From Dorea_A amylophila (GTDB taxonomy: Bacteria; Bacillota; Clostridia; Lachnospirales; Lachnospiraceae): a DNA stretch of 64,000 bases. The notes under the pieces were generated by a model, which ran no database searches, was not told where the DNA came from, and saw nothing but the letters and a program-made list of their open reading frames with translations. Of the stretch, positions 16,969-25,468 are shown one piece after another (within the stretch, counting starts at the first letter, position 1; each line of letters begins with the position of its first letter). The DNA is taken from contig NZ_JAOQJW010000007.1 in NCBI RefSeq assembly GCF_025567265.1, positions 62,001 through 126,000 of the forward strand, written 5' to 3'. The translations under genes and the position numbers were made by a program.

Positions 16969-18393
16969 CTAACGATCTAAATATTTTGCTAACATTATTT
17001 TTCCTTTTCTCATTATATTAATTATCAATTTTCTATTAGCAGCAATCAAAGCAACAAGAATGATTAATTGTATTATTACAGGCACTATAGTAAATCCACC
17101 TAAACAGACTATGAATTGTACAACTAACAAGATATACATTATTGTATGTTTTAGAAAATTCACTCGTATATGTATATACCTTTTACTTCTTTGTAATCTA
17201 ACTAGCCAAATAACAATGTTAGACACAAGTGTTGCAACTGCAGCACCCATTACACCAATATAAGACACTAATACAAAATTTAATATGGTATTTACGACTG
17301 CACCTATCATAGTTGAATATGAGAATATTTTAGTATCTTTTACTGCTGTAAAAATGCTCCCTAAAAAGCCAGCCAAACCACCAAAGACGAAAGAAATCAT
17401 CAATGGAGGAACATATTTCCATGCTACAAAAAAGCTCTTTGCATATAAAATATGTGCAAATGGAATAGTTAATATAATTAACATTGAACAACACAAAACT
17501 AAAAAACCATTATATGCCTCATACATATCAGCAACAAAATGATCACTATCTTCTGGATCAAAATCTTTTATGGCTGATAACTGCCATGCCTGCGTAAATA
17601 TATCACTACATGCAGTCAGCATAGTCGGTATTTTATATGATACCGTATAAATTCCATTCGCAGTTGCACCTAAAATCCATGTAACAATATATCTATCCGA
17701 TGAACTATTAATCCACCAACCAATTTTATTAAAAATTAACGGAAACCCAAATTTTTGCAATTCCTTAACTGTAGTTTTATTTACTTTATTAAACTTAATG
17801 TGTTTATGTATTTTCAGTCGTACAGATCCCCAAGCTACAGCCATAAAGGTTCCCAGGTAATTAGCTATTAAATATCCATTTAACCCACACTTCAGCACAA
17901 CCAACAAAACAACATTTAATACACATGATGCTATTGTGGTAATCAAACTCATTTCAACCATATATTGTACTTTATCAATACCTCTGGCATAATTAGTCAG
18001 TACATTATACAGCCCTGTAGACAATACCATTAAATAAAATGCAACTAAATATGATGTATTAATTTTAAAGAAAGGAAGTATTCCTATTATAATTGTACAA
18101 ATAGCACATAATACCATTCCTTTCAGGCAAACAAATAACCCGCTTGATATTACTTCATCGGATTCATACTCTTTATCAAAGCAAAATCTTAATATTGCAC
18201 TTTCGATGCAAAGGATAATGATTGGTAATACCAAATTGGCAGAAGTACTTACTATGTCCCCGATTCCATAGTCTGCTGTAGATAAACAATTAGTATATAA
18301 AGGAACCATAAGGAATGCTATTATCTTAGGACCAAAACTACTTATCCCAAATAAAATAAAATTTTTCGATAAATATTTATATTTCTTATTCAT
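16969..18393 (-). CDS. wzx: Oligosaccharide flippase (Wzx/MATE-like)
   Basis: Very hydrophobic, 474 aa, with about 12-14 membrane segments. The N-terminus FILFGISSFGPKIIAFLMVPLY and the mid-protein TVKELQKFGFPLIFNKIGWW segment fit the polysaccharide biosynthesis/Wzx family. It would flip the undecaprenyl-linked repeat unit across the membrane. It overlaps the 3' end of the polymerase gene by 8 nt. AAGGAG lies about 15 nt before the ATG, which is rather far, so translation is probably coupled. Wzx plus Wzy implies Wzy-dependent assembly. Confidence 0.88.
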   Translation of the reverse strand: MNKKYKYLSKNFILFGISSFGPKIIAFLMVPLYTNCLSTADYGIGDIVSTSANLVLPIIILCIESAILRFCFDKEYESDEVISSGLFVCLKGMVLCAICTIIIGILPFFKINTSYLVAFYLMVLSTGLYNVLTNYARGIDKVQYMVEMSLITTIASCVLNVVLLVVLKCGLNGYLIANYLGTFMAVAWGSVRLKIHKHIKFNKVNKTTVKELQKFGFPLIFNKIGWWINSSSDRYIVTWILGATANGIYTVSYKIPTMLTACSDIFTQAWQLSAIKDFDPEDSDHFVADMYEAYNGFLVLCCSMLIILTIPFAHILYAKSFFVAWKYVPPLMISFVFGGLAGFLGSIFTAVKDTKIFSYSTMIGAVVNTILNFVLVSYIGVMGAAVATLVSNIVIWLVRLQRSKRYIHIRVNFLKHTIMYILLVVQFIVCLGGFTIVPVIIQLIILVALIAANRKLIINIMRKGKIMLAKYLDR

Positions 18394-19609
18394 ATGAATT
18401 GCTCGTTACTCCTTGACCCAACGTCACTCTAATAAATGATGTCCTTTCTACTGAGCATAACATCACCGCAAATTGCGTTACGAAAAGACTATTCCAAAAT
18501 ACCGATTGACCAAATATTGAAATGATACATGTTAAAACATAACATTTACTATATAAATCTGATTCTTTCCATATATTCCAAAAAAGTTTCAAATATAAAA
18601 GCAATCCAAATACACCGTAAATTAACATACAATTTCCAATAGCATTAACAAAGCCCAAATATGAAAGATCAAGACTTAATTTATATTTACTTAATGCCAC
18701 TTCTCCAGAACGCATATAATTCTCTACATTCATATATGGTATTCCTAATACTTTATAGATCAAAGGCGCAGCCCAAAACAATTGAAATCCCAACACAAGC
18801 CTAACTGAATTAGATGTATTTGTAACCGAAATATTCATCAACTTATTTAATGCCGTTGAAAAAATACTCAAGTTTGAAAATGCTCCTATACCTATTATCA
18901 AAACACCTACTATCATTAACGAATTAAAATATTTCCCTTCGCTTCTGGCACTTACAAACGAATAAAACAGCCATATTACTCCGGTCATTAATATTCCCGT
19001 TGAAGATGTCGATAATAAAATGCTTATCGAAATAAATACCATCCAAATATGCTTTTTTCTTTTCATACACATACATAAAAGCGGTAATATCCATGTACAG
19101 TATGCTGCCGGTTCTAAAAAGAAAGAATGTGGTCTATCATAACCCAATAAATAATTTTCGCTATTTGACTGCAAAAATGGAAATATATTAATTGTAGACA
19201 CTGATTGTCCCAATATATATACCTGGAAAGATTGGTAAAAAATTCCAGCCATAACAATGATTCCTATAATTTTCCAGACCCTAAATAAATTTTCCTCATC
19301 AACTTTTTTATATATACACGATAATATTAATAAGTATAAAACTCTCTCTACCCAGAGTCCTGTATTAAATCCAGTTATAAACATCCTGAAAAAATCATGC
19401 ACTATCATAAATAAGAAGAAGATAAATAAAGGTTTATATAAATAAAATTCTCTATACTTTATAAAATAAATAGCTACAACAGCAATTACACAAATTAAAC
19501 CTAAATGAAGACCTGCAATTTCATACTGATTGATCAGGCAAAACAATGGGATAAAAATTTCCATCAAACTTATCTTCTTTTTTCGTCTATTATTTATTCC
19601 TTCATTCAT
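18386..19609 (-). CDS. wzy: O-antigen ligase/polymerase-like membrane protein (Wzy candidate)
   Basis: 407 aa with about 10-11 membrane segments and a large extracellular loop around residues 130-175 (SVSTINIFPFLQSN, then ENYLLGYDRPHSFFLEPAAY). The HSFFLEPA motif is typical of Wzy/O-antigen ligase-like proteins. It probably polymerises the flipped repeat units outside the membrane. Sequence conservation in this family is low, so the call rests mainly on topology and its place next to Wzx. Confidence 0.75.
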   Translation of the reverse strand: MNEGINNRRKKKISLMEIFIPLFCLINQYEIAGLHLGLICVIAVVAIYFIKYREFYLYKPLFIFFLFMIVHDFFRMFITGFNTGLWVERVLYLLILSCIYKKVDEENLFRVWKIIGIIVMAGIFYQSFQVYILGQSVSTINIFPFLQSNSENYLLGYDRPHSFFLEPAAYCTWILPLLCMCMKRKKHIWMVFISISILLSTSSTGILMTGVIWLFYSFVSARSEGKYFNSLMIVGVLIIGIGAFSNLSIFSTALNKLMNISVTNTSNSVRLVLGFQLFWAAPLIYKVLGIPYMNVENYMRSGEVALSKYKLSLDLSYLGFVNAIGNCMLIYGVFGLLLYLKLFWNIWKESDLYSKCYVLTCIISIFGQSVFWNSLFVTQFAVMLCSVERTSFIRVTLGQGVTSNSYE

Positions 19610-19647
19610 TATTTTCCCTCACATCAATAATCTTTCTAAGGCTTTGA

Positions 19648-20955
19648 CTACGCCATGACCTCTTTGTACCAATTCACATATTTTTCAGACATAATATCAA
19701 TCGAAAACATATTACCGATTTCAATAATCTCTTCATATTTCCAATTTTTATCCAATGCTATCTTTAATGTATCTGTAACTGATTCATTACTTCTATCCTT
19801 TACTTTTAACATTGCCTCCGGATAATATAAATCCTGTGTTGCATCTAAATCCTCAAAGGTAACGCATGGTACTCCATGCATATATCCCTCAACAATAGGC
19901 AAGCCAAATCCATCATTTAAACTCAAAAATAAATTTACATCACAAAATTTCCAAAAAATATCCATTCGATCATTAAATCCGCCTAAAATAACATTTTTAT
20001 GTAATTGATATTCCGCAATTTTTTTTCGGACTTCTCCATTATCTACTTCTCTTCCCCAAAGCACCAACAGGATATTTTCAAATACTTTTGTATTTTTTAA
20101 TATTTCTACTGCTTGCATTTGATTTTTGTTTTTGGTTATATTTCCCACGAAAAAGAGAATTTTCTTACCATTTTTTTTGCTATACTGCAAATAAGCATAT
20201 GTATCACTCAACTTTGGATATAAATCATTCTGCTTCAAACAATCGCTATAATATTCTTGAAACTTTTCTTGCGTTAAAGTGCCTTCTTCTCGAATAAACT
20301 TTGTATCATTTTCGTCGCTTTTTTTCGTTCCATTCGTGATAACAGTGATATTATTTGCTTTTTTTCCTAAATACTTTTCTTCTATTCTGGCTTTCATACC
20401 ACTACTAATCACACTAATTGGTATATTATTTTTTTCTGCTTTTATTAAAAAATCACGTTCTATCTGCTTTTCGTATGCCGGTGCAGAAACTGAATCATTC
20501 AAACCAATTAAACCATGTAAAGTAACTGTATACCTTACTTTCATTTCCTCACAAATTCTAATATAGCTTTCTGTAATAGTTCCTATACCATGTATATGAA
20601 CTATGTCCGGTTTTTCCTTTTGAATTTGTTTTCTAACATATCCGCCATCCACTTCATAAAAAACATGTCTGGCTTTATCTTTTACTGTAACACCATTCGC
20701 AAAAAATGCTTTTATTCCTATTAACCAATCCTTTAATTTTGCATTAGAAAAGAACTGTCCCCATGTATGAGAAAGGATTTTAAAATTCTTTTCATTTTTT
20801 CCCTTTGTAATAACTCGTGTTAATAAAATAACATTTTCTAATTCAGCCACTGAACTTACTATATTTTGAACCATTATTCCAAATCCAGTCTTATTTTTAG
20901 TAAATTCAATTATATTGTCATCATATATATACGGAGCAATAATCATTACTTTCAT
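19648..20955 (-). CDS. Glycosyltransferase family 4 (GT-B)
   Basis: 435 aa. N-terminal acceptor domain (HIHGIGTITES and TLHGLIGL around 125-155) and C-terminal GT1-type donor domain: FFVGNITKNKNQMQAVEIL (about 283-301) and LFLSLNDGFGLPIVEGYMHG with the conserved E-x7-E region (about 365-384). It retains an alpha-linked sugar from a nucleotide donor. AGGTGA precedes the ATG. It is one of at least four sugar transferases here; which linkage it makes is unknown. Confidence 0.85.
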   Translation of the reverse strand: MKVMIIAPYIYDDNIIEFTKNKTGFGIMVQNIVSSVAELENVILLTRVITKGKNEKNFKILSHTWGQFFSNAKLKDWLIGIKAFFANGVTVKDKARHVFYEVDGGYVRKQIQKEKPDIVHIHGIGTITESYIRICEEMKVRYTVTLHGLIGLNDSVSAPAYEKQIERDFLIKAEKNNIPISVISSGMKARIEEKYLGKKANNITVITNGTKKSDENDTKFIREEGTLTQEKFQEYYSDCLKQNDLYPKLSDTYAYLQYSKKNGKKILFFVGNITKNKNQMQAVEILKNTKVFENILLVLWGREVDNGEVRKKIAEYQLHKNVILGGFNDRMDIFWKFCDVNLFLSLNDGFGLPIVEGYMHGVPCVTFEDLDATQDLYYPEAMLKVKDRSNESVTDTLKIALDKNWKYEEIIEIGNMFSIDIMSEKYVNWYKEVMA

Positions 20956-20967
20956 TTATATCGTCAC

Positions 20968-21465
20968 CTAAAAAAATTTGTTTTCTGATTTCAATTCATA
21001 ATAATGTTGTTCGTTTCTCATTTTAAATACTTTCGCCGGATGTCCTCCTGCAATTGAACATGATGGAATATCCGATACAACAACGCTTCCAGCTTGAATA
21101 ATAGCCCCTTCACCAATTTTAACCCCTTGTAAAATTGTAACATTTTGCCCAAGCCAAACATTATCTTCTATCACGACATCACCGTCTATAGTCGTTTCGT
21201 CATAAGGAATAGATTTTCCCTCATAGTTATGATTAGAGGTTAATATCAATATTCCTCCTCCTGAATGAAAATTATTTCCAATAGTAACATTTCCATTTCC
21301 TGTAACTTTCATCCCATTAAAATGACAATTATCTCCGATATAAGTCTTAGATGTAAATTTACTCCAATGGTTTATATGTAATCCCTTTCCATATTGCTTG
21401 GCTGTTTTTTTACATAGATTTGTATAAAAACCTGTTCGTATTTTTTTTATAATTTTTCCTATCAT
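20968..21465 (-). CDS. Hexapeptide-repeat acyltransferase (CatB/maltose O-acetyltransferase type)
   Basis: 165 aa, almost all left-handed beta-helix: IGDNCHFNG, IGNNFHSGGG, IEDNVWLGQNVTILQGV, IGEGAIIQAGSVV, and the GGHPAKVFK end. The catalytic His is probably in LTSNHNYEG (about residues 76-84). It likely O-acetylates a sugar of the repeat unit. GGAGAAAAG precedes the ATG and the gene overlaps its upstream neighbour by 4 nt. Unlike the acetyltransferase at 7.5-8.1 kb it has no homopolymer tract. Confidence 0.82.
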   Translation of the reverse strand: MIGKIIKKIRTGFYTNLCKKTAKQYGKGLHINHWSKFTSKTYIGDNCHFNGMKVTGNGNVTIGNNFHSGGGILILTSNHNYEGKSIPYDETTIDGDVVIEDNVWLGQNVTILQGVKIGEGAIIQAGSVVVSDIPSCSIAGGHPAKVFKMRNEQHYYELKSENKFF

Positions 21466-22619
21466 ACGCTTTTCTCCAATACTTCTGATAAAAGTCTATG
21501 TTCCTTATAAAGACAAACATATCCCAATTCTTTCAATTTGTTAAAATTTTCAGGATTACTCATATTATCTATTATTATTGGAATTGAATTGCATAATGCC
21601 TGATTCAATACCGTTGAATAAAGCGAAATTGCAGCACCAGATTGTAATAAAGATTGCTCTATCGAAGTTTGGGTTGTATCCTCTACATCTGCAAAAGTAA
21701 ATATCTTTTTAACAATATCCATATTAGAATATCTCGGATGTGGACGTATTGAAATTTTATTTCCACTCTTATATAACTGTTCCAATATTTTTGATATTTC
21801 CTTTAATACCTCTTCCGATTCTGCACCTAAATAATATGTATAATCATATTTCTGTGTTCTGATCAGCTCTCCATCGAATTTCAAAGAAGCCGGAACTTCA
21901 ACAACAAACTGATTTTTATCTGCCTTCATAGAAGCTAATATTTTTCCATAGTATTCATCCCAAATATAGCATTCATCAAATTTAAAGAACGAATCTCTCA
22001 TATAGTACATTTTTTCTCCATGCATGACATCTATATGCTTGATATTTCTTTGTTTACAGTAAGCTGTCAGTACTGAAGACGTAAAAGAGTATTCCGCACA
22101 AACCGCTATTGCTTCAGGTGAATATTCTTCAATGGCAAAACTATATCTTCCAATTTTAATCAAACATTTTAAAATAAACTGCCAAGAAAATGGATATCTA
22201 CATATTATTCCTTTTATAAACTTTTTATCTTTTGCAGTTAATAAAGTTCCTTCTACTGGATTACTTTCAATTGCTTTATACCTTTTTTTCAAAGACTTTG
22301 GCAAAATGTTTTCCGGTTTACCATCTCTAAAAAATACCAAGTTTTTATGCTCTAGCTGATTCACCTGAACCTTTTTTCCATATTTGAACCAGTAGAGAAT
22401 CGCCACTGGAAATGAAACCAGATTTAACAAAAAAGTGATTCCTTTTCCATTAAACTGCATCTGACACTTATACTGAAAATACGATCTTTCAATCTCATCT
22501 CGTGGATTTCCTAATTTAGCAATGTATTTTTTTTGTTTACTGACATCATATGAGAATAATGCGTCTTGCCTTCTTTCCAAAAGAACAGCCATTTTACGCA
22601 GCATATCATTCATACCCAT
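21462..22619 (-). CDS. Glycosyltransferase-like protein, candidate sialyl-/nonulosonyltransferase
   Basis: 385 aa, soluble. Not a clear Pfam match by eye. Features: HGEKMYYM (about 199-206), a basic HP motif (SIRPHPRYS, about 296-304) and a Ser-rich region AAISLYSTVLNQAL (about 332-345). An HP motif followed by a serine motif is the hallmark of bacterial polysialyl-/sialyltransferases of the GT38/GT52 type. The locus makes a CMP-nonulosonic acid and needs such an enzyme; no other gene fits. CDP-glycerol-type polymerase folds are an alternative. AAGGTGAG precedes the ATG. Confidence 0.5.
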   Translation of the reverse strand: MGMNDMLRKMAVLLERRQDALFSYDVSKQKKYIAKLGNPRDEIERSYFQYKCQMQFNGKGITFLLNLVSFPVAILYWFKYGKKVQVNQLEHKNLVFFRDGKPENILPKSLKKRYKAIESNPVEGTLLTAKDKKFIKGIICRYPFSWQFILKCLIKIGRYSFAIEEYSPEAIAVCAEYSFTSSVLTAYCKQRNIKHIDVMHGEKMYYMRDSFFKFDECYIWDEYYGKILASMKADKNQFVVEVPASLKFDGELIRTQKYDYTYYLGAESEEVLKEISKILEQLYKSGNKISIRPHPRYSNMDIVKKIFTFADVEDTTQTSIEQSLLQSGAAISLYSTVLNQALCNSIPIIIDNMSNPENFNKLKELGYVCLYKEHRLLSEVLEKSV

Positions 22620-22621
22620 AA

Positions 22622-23386
22622 TTAACTCACCTTTTTAACGTACCGCACCTTTTTCCAGCATCCATAAATTAAATTTTGTAAAGTCAAAAATAACGATGCA
22701 ATACTATTCTTATTATCTGCTTCCTTAAATAACTTATAGTGCCACTTTACTAATTTTAAATAGCCATGATTAGATATTGATCCTGACCGTTTTCTATACT
22801 GTGCCAGCACTTTATCATAATGATAACAGTTTGCCTTTTTGATTACTTTCAGCCACATGGCATAATCGTTATTCTTTTTAATATCTGCAATCTGTATTTT
22901 GCCAATCTTCTCCGCATCATACATTACGGTCAAACACCCCGGCCAACAATAACGATACATTCCCATTTTCGTAATCTTCTTAGGTCCGGTTACTTTCACT
23001 CCATTCGTCACATCATTTTCATCAATTTCTTCATAACTAGTATATGAAAAAGAGTATTTATTTTTTTTCATATACTTTATTTGTTCTTCCAGCTTAGTCG
23101 GATACCATAAATCATCACTGTCCAAAAATGCAATCCACTTACCCTTTGCATTTTTTAATGCTTTATTTCTTGATACAGCAGCACCAGAATTTTTTTTGTT
23201 TTTTAAATAAATAATTCGGTCATCATCATACTTCGATACAATCTCATCTGTATTATCAGTTGAACAATCATCAACTATCAACAGTTCCCAATTTTTGTAT
23301 GTTTGCTCTAATACAGATTCTATTGTCTTACTAATAAATTTCGCAGTATTATATGAGGGCATTATTATTGAAACTAACTCGTTCAT
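22622..23386 (-). CDS. Glycosyltransferase family 2
   Basis: 254 aa, GT-A fold. Residues 5-13 VSIIMPSYN, the VDDCSTDNT donor-binding loop (about 38-46) and the LDSDDLWYP DxD motif (about 90-98) are all present. It transfers a sugar from a nucleotide donor, usually with inversion. It begins right at the stop of the priming transferase (shared base at 23386), so it is probably the next enzyme to add a sugar after priming, though order in the locus does not prove this. Confidence 0.9.
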   Translation of the reverse strand: MNELVSIIMPSYNTAKFISKTIESVLEQTYKNWELLIVDDCSTDNTDEIVSKYDDDRIIYLKNKKNSGAAVSRNKALKNAKGKWIAFLDSDDLWYPTKLEEQIKYMKKNKYSFSYTSYEEIDENDVTNGVKVTGPKKITKMGMYRYCWPGCLTVMYDAEKIGKIQIADIKKNNDYAMWLKVIKKANCYHYDKVLAQYRKRSGSISNHGYLKLVKWHYKLFKEADNKNSIASLFLTLQNLIYGCWKKVRYVKKVS

Positions 23387-24132
23387 TACTTCAATCCTTT
23401 TAGTAGTTCTTTTGCTTCGTTCTGTTTTTTATCGTATTCTTCTTTACTTATCTGTTTTGTTTGGAGAAGATAATCCCCATAATCTGCAGCAGTTACACTA
23501 CCTTCTTCTGTAATTCCCTCCTGCTTAATAAATGCTTTTTCAACAGTTTTAAAAAGAATTTTTAAATCACGCCTAAAAGAAACATGTTCTATATACTCCA
23601 AGTCATACTGCAATTTTCTATCCCATGAAATTGCATTTCTGCCACTTATCTGTGCAAGCCCAGACAATCCAGGTTTTGCAGTATGACGCATTCTTTGTTC
23701 TTCTGACATAAACACCATATCTCGAACTAACTGCGGACGTGGCCCTATCAGTGTCATCGTGCCATTTAAAATGCAAAATGCTTCTGGCAGTTCATCCAAA
23801 GAGGTAGATCTAAGCCATGCACCAAATTTTGTCAGACGCACTTCATCGGGCAGCAAGTTTCCCTCTGCATCTTTCTTATCTGTCATAGTCCGAAATTTAT
23901 ACATTTTAAAAATTCGTTCTTTTCCCGTTTTCGGATCAATCAGTCCAGGTCTATATTGAGTAAACAACACTGGACTTCCCAGTTTGATTCGAACCAGCAG
24001 AGCGATGATTGCATACAGCCAACAGAATACAATAATTGCCAATCCAGAGCAAAAAATATCAATCGCTCTTTTTATGTATCTTTCGTAAAATCCCATTTTA
24101 CGGTACAATTTATGATTTTTTTCTTTCTTCAT
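23386..24132 (-). CDS. Priming sugar-phosphate transferase (PglC/WcaJ-type, complete)
   Basis: Transfers a sugar-1-phosphate to undecaprenyl phosphate to start the repeat unit. 248 aa with one re-entrant hydrophobic helix (about 20-45), then FKMYKFRTMTD (about 74-84), RSTSLDELPE, TLIGPRPQL (about 130-138) and the C-terminal PGLSGLAQISGRN (about 158-170). All catalytic regions are there, unlike the two long paralogues at 28-31 kb. The short form resembles PglC, which uses UDP-di-N-acetylbacillosamine, and the genes for that sugar are its upstream neighbours. It is the likely working initiator of this capsule. GGAGAG precedes the ATG. Confidence 0.9.
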   Translation of the reverse strand: MKKEKNHKLYRKMGFYERYIKRAIDIFCSGLAIIVFCWLYAIIALLVRIKLGSPVLFTQYRPGLIDPKTGKERIFKMYKFRTMTDKKDAEGNLLPDEVRLTKFGAWLRSTSLDELPEAFCILNGTMTLIGPRPQLVRDMVFMSEEQRMRHTAKPGLSGLAQISGRNAISWDRKLQYDLEYIEHVSFRRDLKILFKTVEKAFIKQEGITEEGSVTAADYGDYLLQTKQISKEEYDKKQNEAKELLKGLK

Positions 24133-24154
24133 AAATCTCTCCTAAAACACTTCC

Positions 24155-25438
24155 TTATTCAAAGCAAGCCTTTATTACTTTAATAATTCTATCCTGCTGC
24201 TCTGCTGTCATTTTATTGTCACTTGGCAGACATAATCCTCTTGTAAAAATATCCATACCTACATCAGCTACTCCGCCTGCAATATACGCATTTGATCTGG
24301 CACGTCCGTTTCCATCTCTGACAACAAATGGATTCAAACGATAAATCGGCTGCATATGCATTGGTTTCCAAATTGGACGCCCCTCAGCATTAATAGATGC
24401 AATTGCTTCCAGAATCTCTGTCGGGCAAGACTTTCCTGTTTCTTTTACATAGCACACATCCTGCTCGCCACGAACCTGTTTGCACATGGCTTCCTTATTA
24501 ATAATCAGACAAGACAGCCAATAATTTGGTTCAGAATTTTCCAGATCCATCGGATTCATAGATACTGGCAATCCTTTTAATCCCTCTTTATATCTCTCAT
24601 AAATTGCTTTCTTCTGTGCAATATGTTCATTCAGATATGGGAACTGTCCACGAACTACACCAGCTACTACATTGCTCATACGGTAGTTGTATCCCAGTTC
24701 TTCATGCTGATACCATGCTGCATTTTCTCTTGCCTGTGTAGACCATTTACGAACTTTGTTTGCAGCTTCTTCATCATCAGTCAAGAAACATCCACCTGCA
24801 CTTCCGGTGATAATCTTGTTTCCATTAAAGGAAATCGTATTATACTTTCCAAATGTGCCAGTTTGTACTCCCTTATATGTAGCTCCCATAGATTCTGCAG
24901 CATCTTCTACCAGAATTGCATTATGTTTCTTGATAACGGCATTTAATTCGTCTACTTTTCCTGGTGTTCCATAAAGGTGAGCAACTACTACTACCTTCGT
25001 ATCCGGATAAATTTCAAATGCTTTTTCAAGTGCCACCGGGTCCATATTCCATGTGTCATATTCCGTGTCAATGAATACCGGTTCACCGCCCTCGTAAACA
25101 ACAGGATTTACAGTGGCATCAAAAGTCATATCTGAACAAAAAACTTTCTTTCCTTCCAATGCACCATGTCCAACTTTTGGCATACCATATGCTTCAATAC
25201 CAGCTAATTTCATAGCAAGATGCAATGATGCTGTTCCTGCAGATAATGCAACTGCATATTTACATCCTATATATTCACATGCCATTCTTTCAACTTCATT
25301 GATATTTTTTCCAACTGTTGACATCCAGTTTGTTTCATATGCTTCTTTCACATATTCAATCTCCGGACCGTGCATAGTCGGGCTGCTTAACCATACTTTA
25401 GACTCAAACTTCTCAAATTTATTACTTTCTTTAAACAT
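24155..25438 (-). CDS. PLP-dependent sugar aminotransferase (DegT/DnrJ/EryC1; PglE/LegC-like)
   Basis: Aminates the 4-keto sugar made by the dehydratase. 427 aa. ALSAGTASLHLAMKLAGI (about 58-75) binds PLP phosphate, EDAAESMGA holds the conserved Asp, and SFNGNKIITGSAGG carries the Schiff-base lysine (about 190-203). AGAGGTAGGAG precedes the ATG. It lies directly between dehydratase and priming transferase, the pglF-E-C arrangement in C. jejuni and bacillosamine loci. It is about 40 aa longer than PglE, with an insertion around 325-340. Confidence 0.88.
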   Translation of the reverse strand: MFKESNKFEKFESKVWLSSPTMHGPEIEYVKEAYETNWMSTVGKNINEVERMACEYIGCKYAVALSAGTASLHLAMKLAGIEAYGMPKVGHGALEGKKVFCSDMTFDATVNPVVYEGGEPVFIDTEYDTWNMDPVALEKAFEIYPDTKVVVVAHLYGTPGKVDELNAVIKKHNAILVEDAAESMGATYKGVQTGTFGKYNTISFNGNKIITGSAGGCFLTDDEEAANKVRKWSTQARENAAWYQHEELGYNYRMSNVVAGVVRGQFPYLNEHIAQKKAIYERYKEGLKGLPVSMNPMDLENSEPNYWLSCLIINKEAMCKQVRGEQDVCYVKETGKSCPTEILEAIASINAEGRPIWKPMHMQPIYRLNPFVVRDGNGRARSNAYIAGGVADVGMDIFTRGLCLPSDNKMTAEQQDRIIKVIKACFE

Positions 25439-25468
25439 GACTCCTACCTCTTTTCATCCATTTTGATA

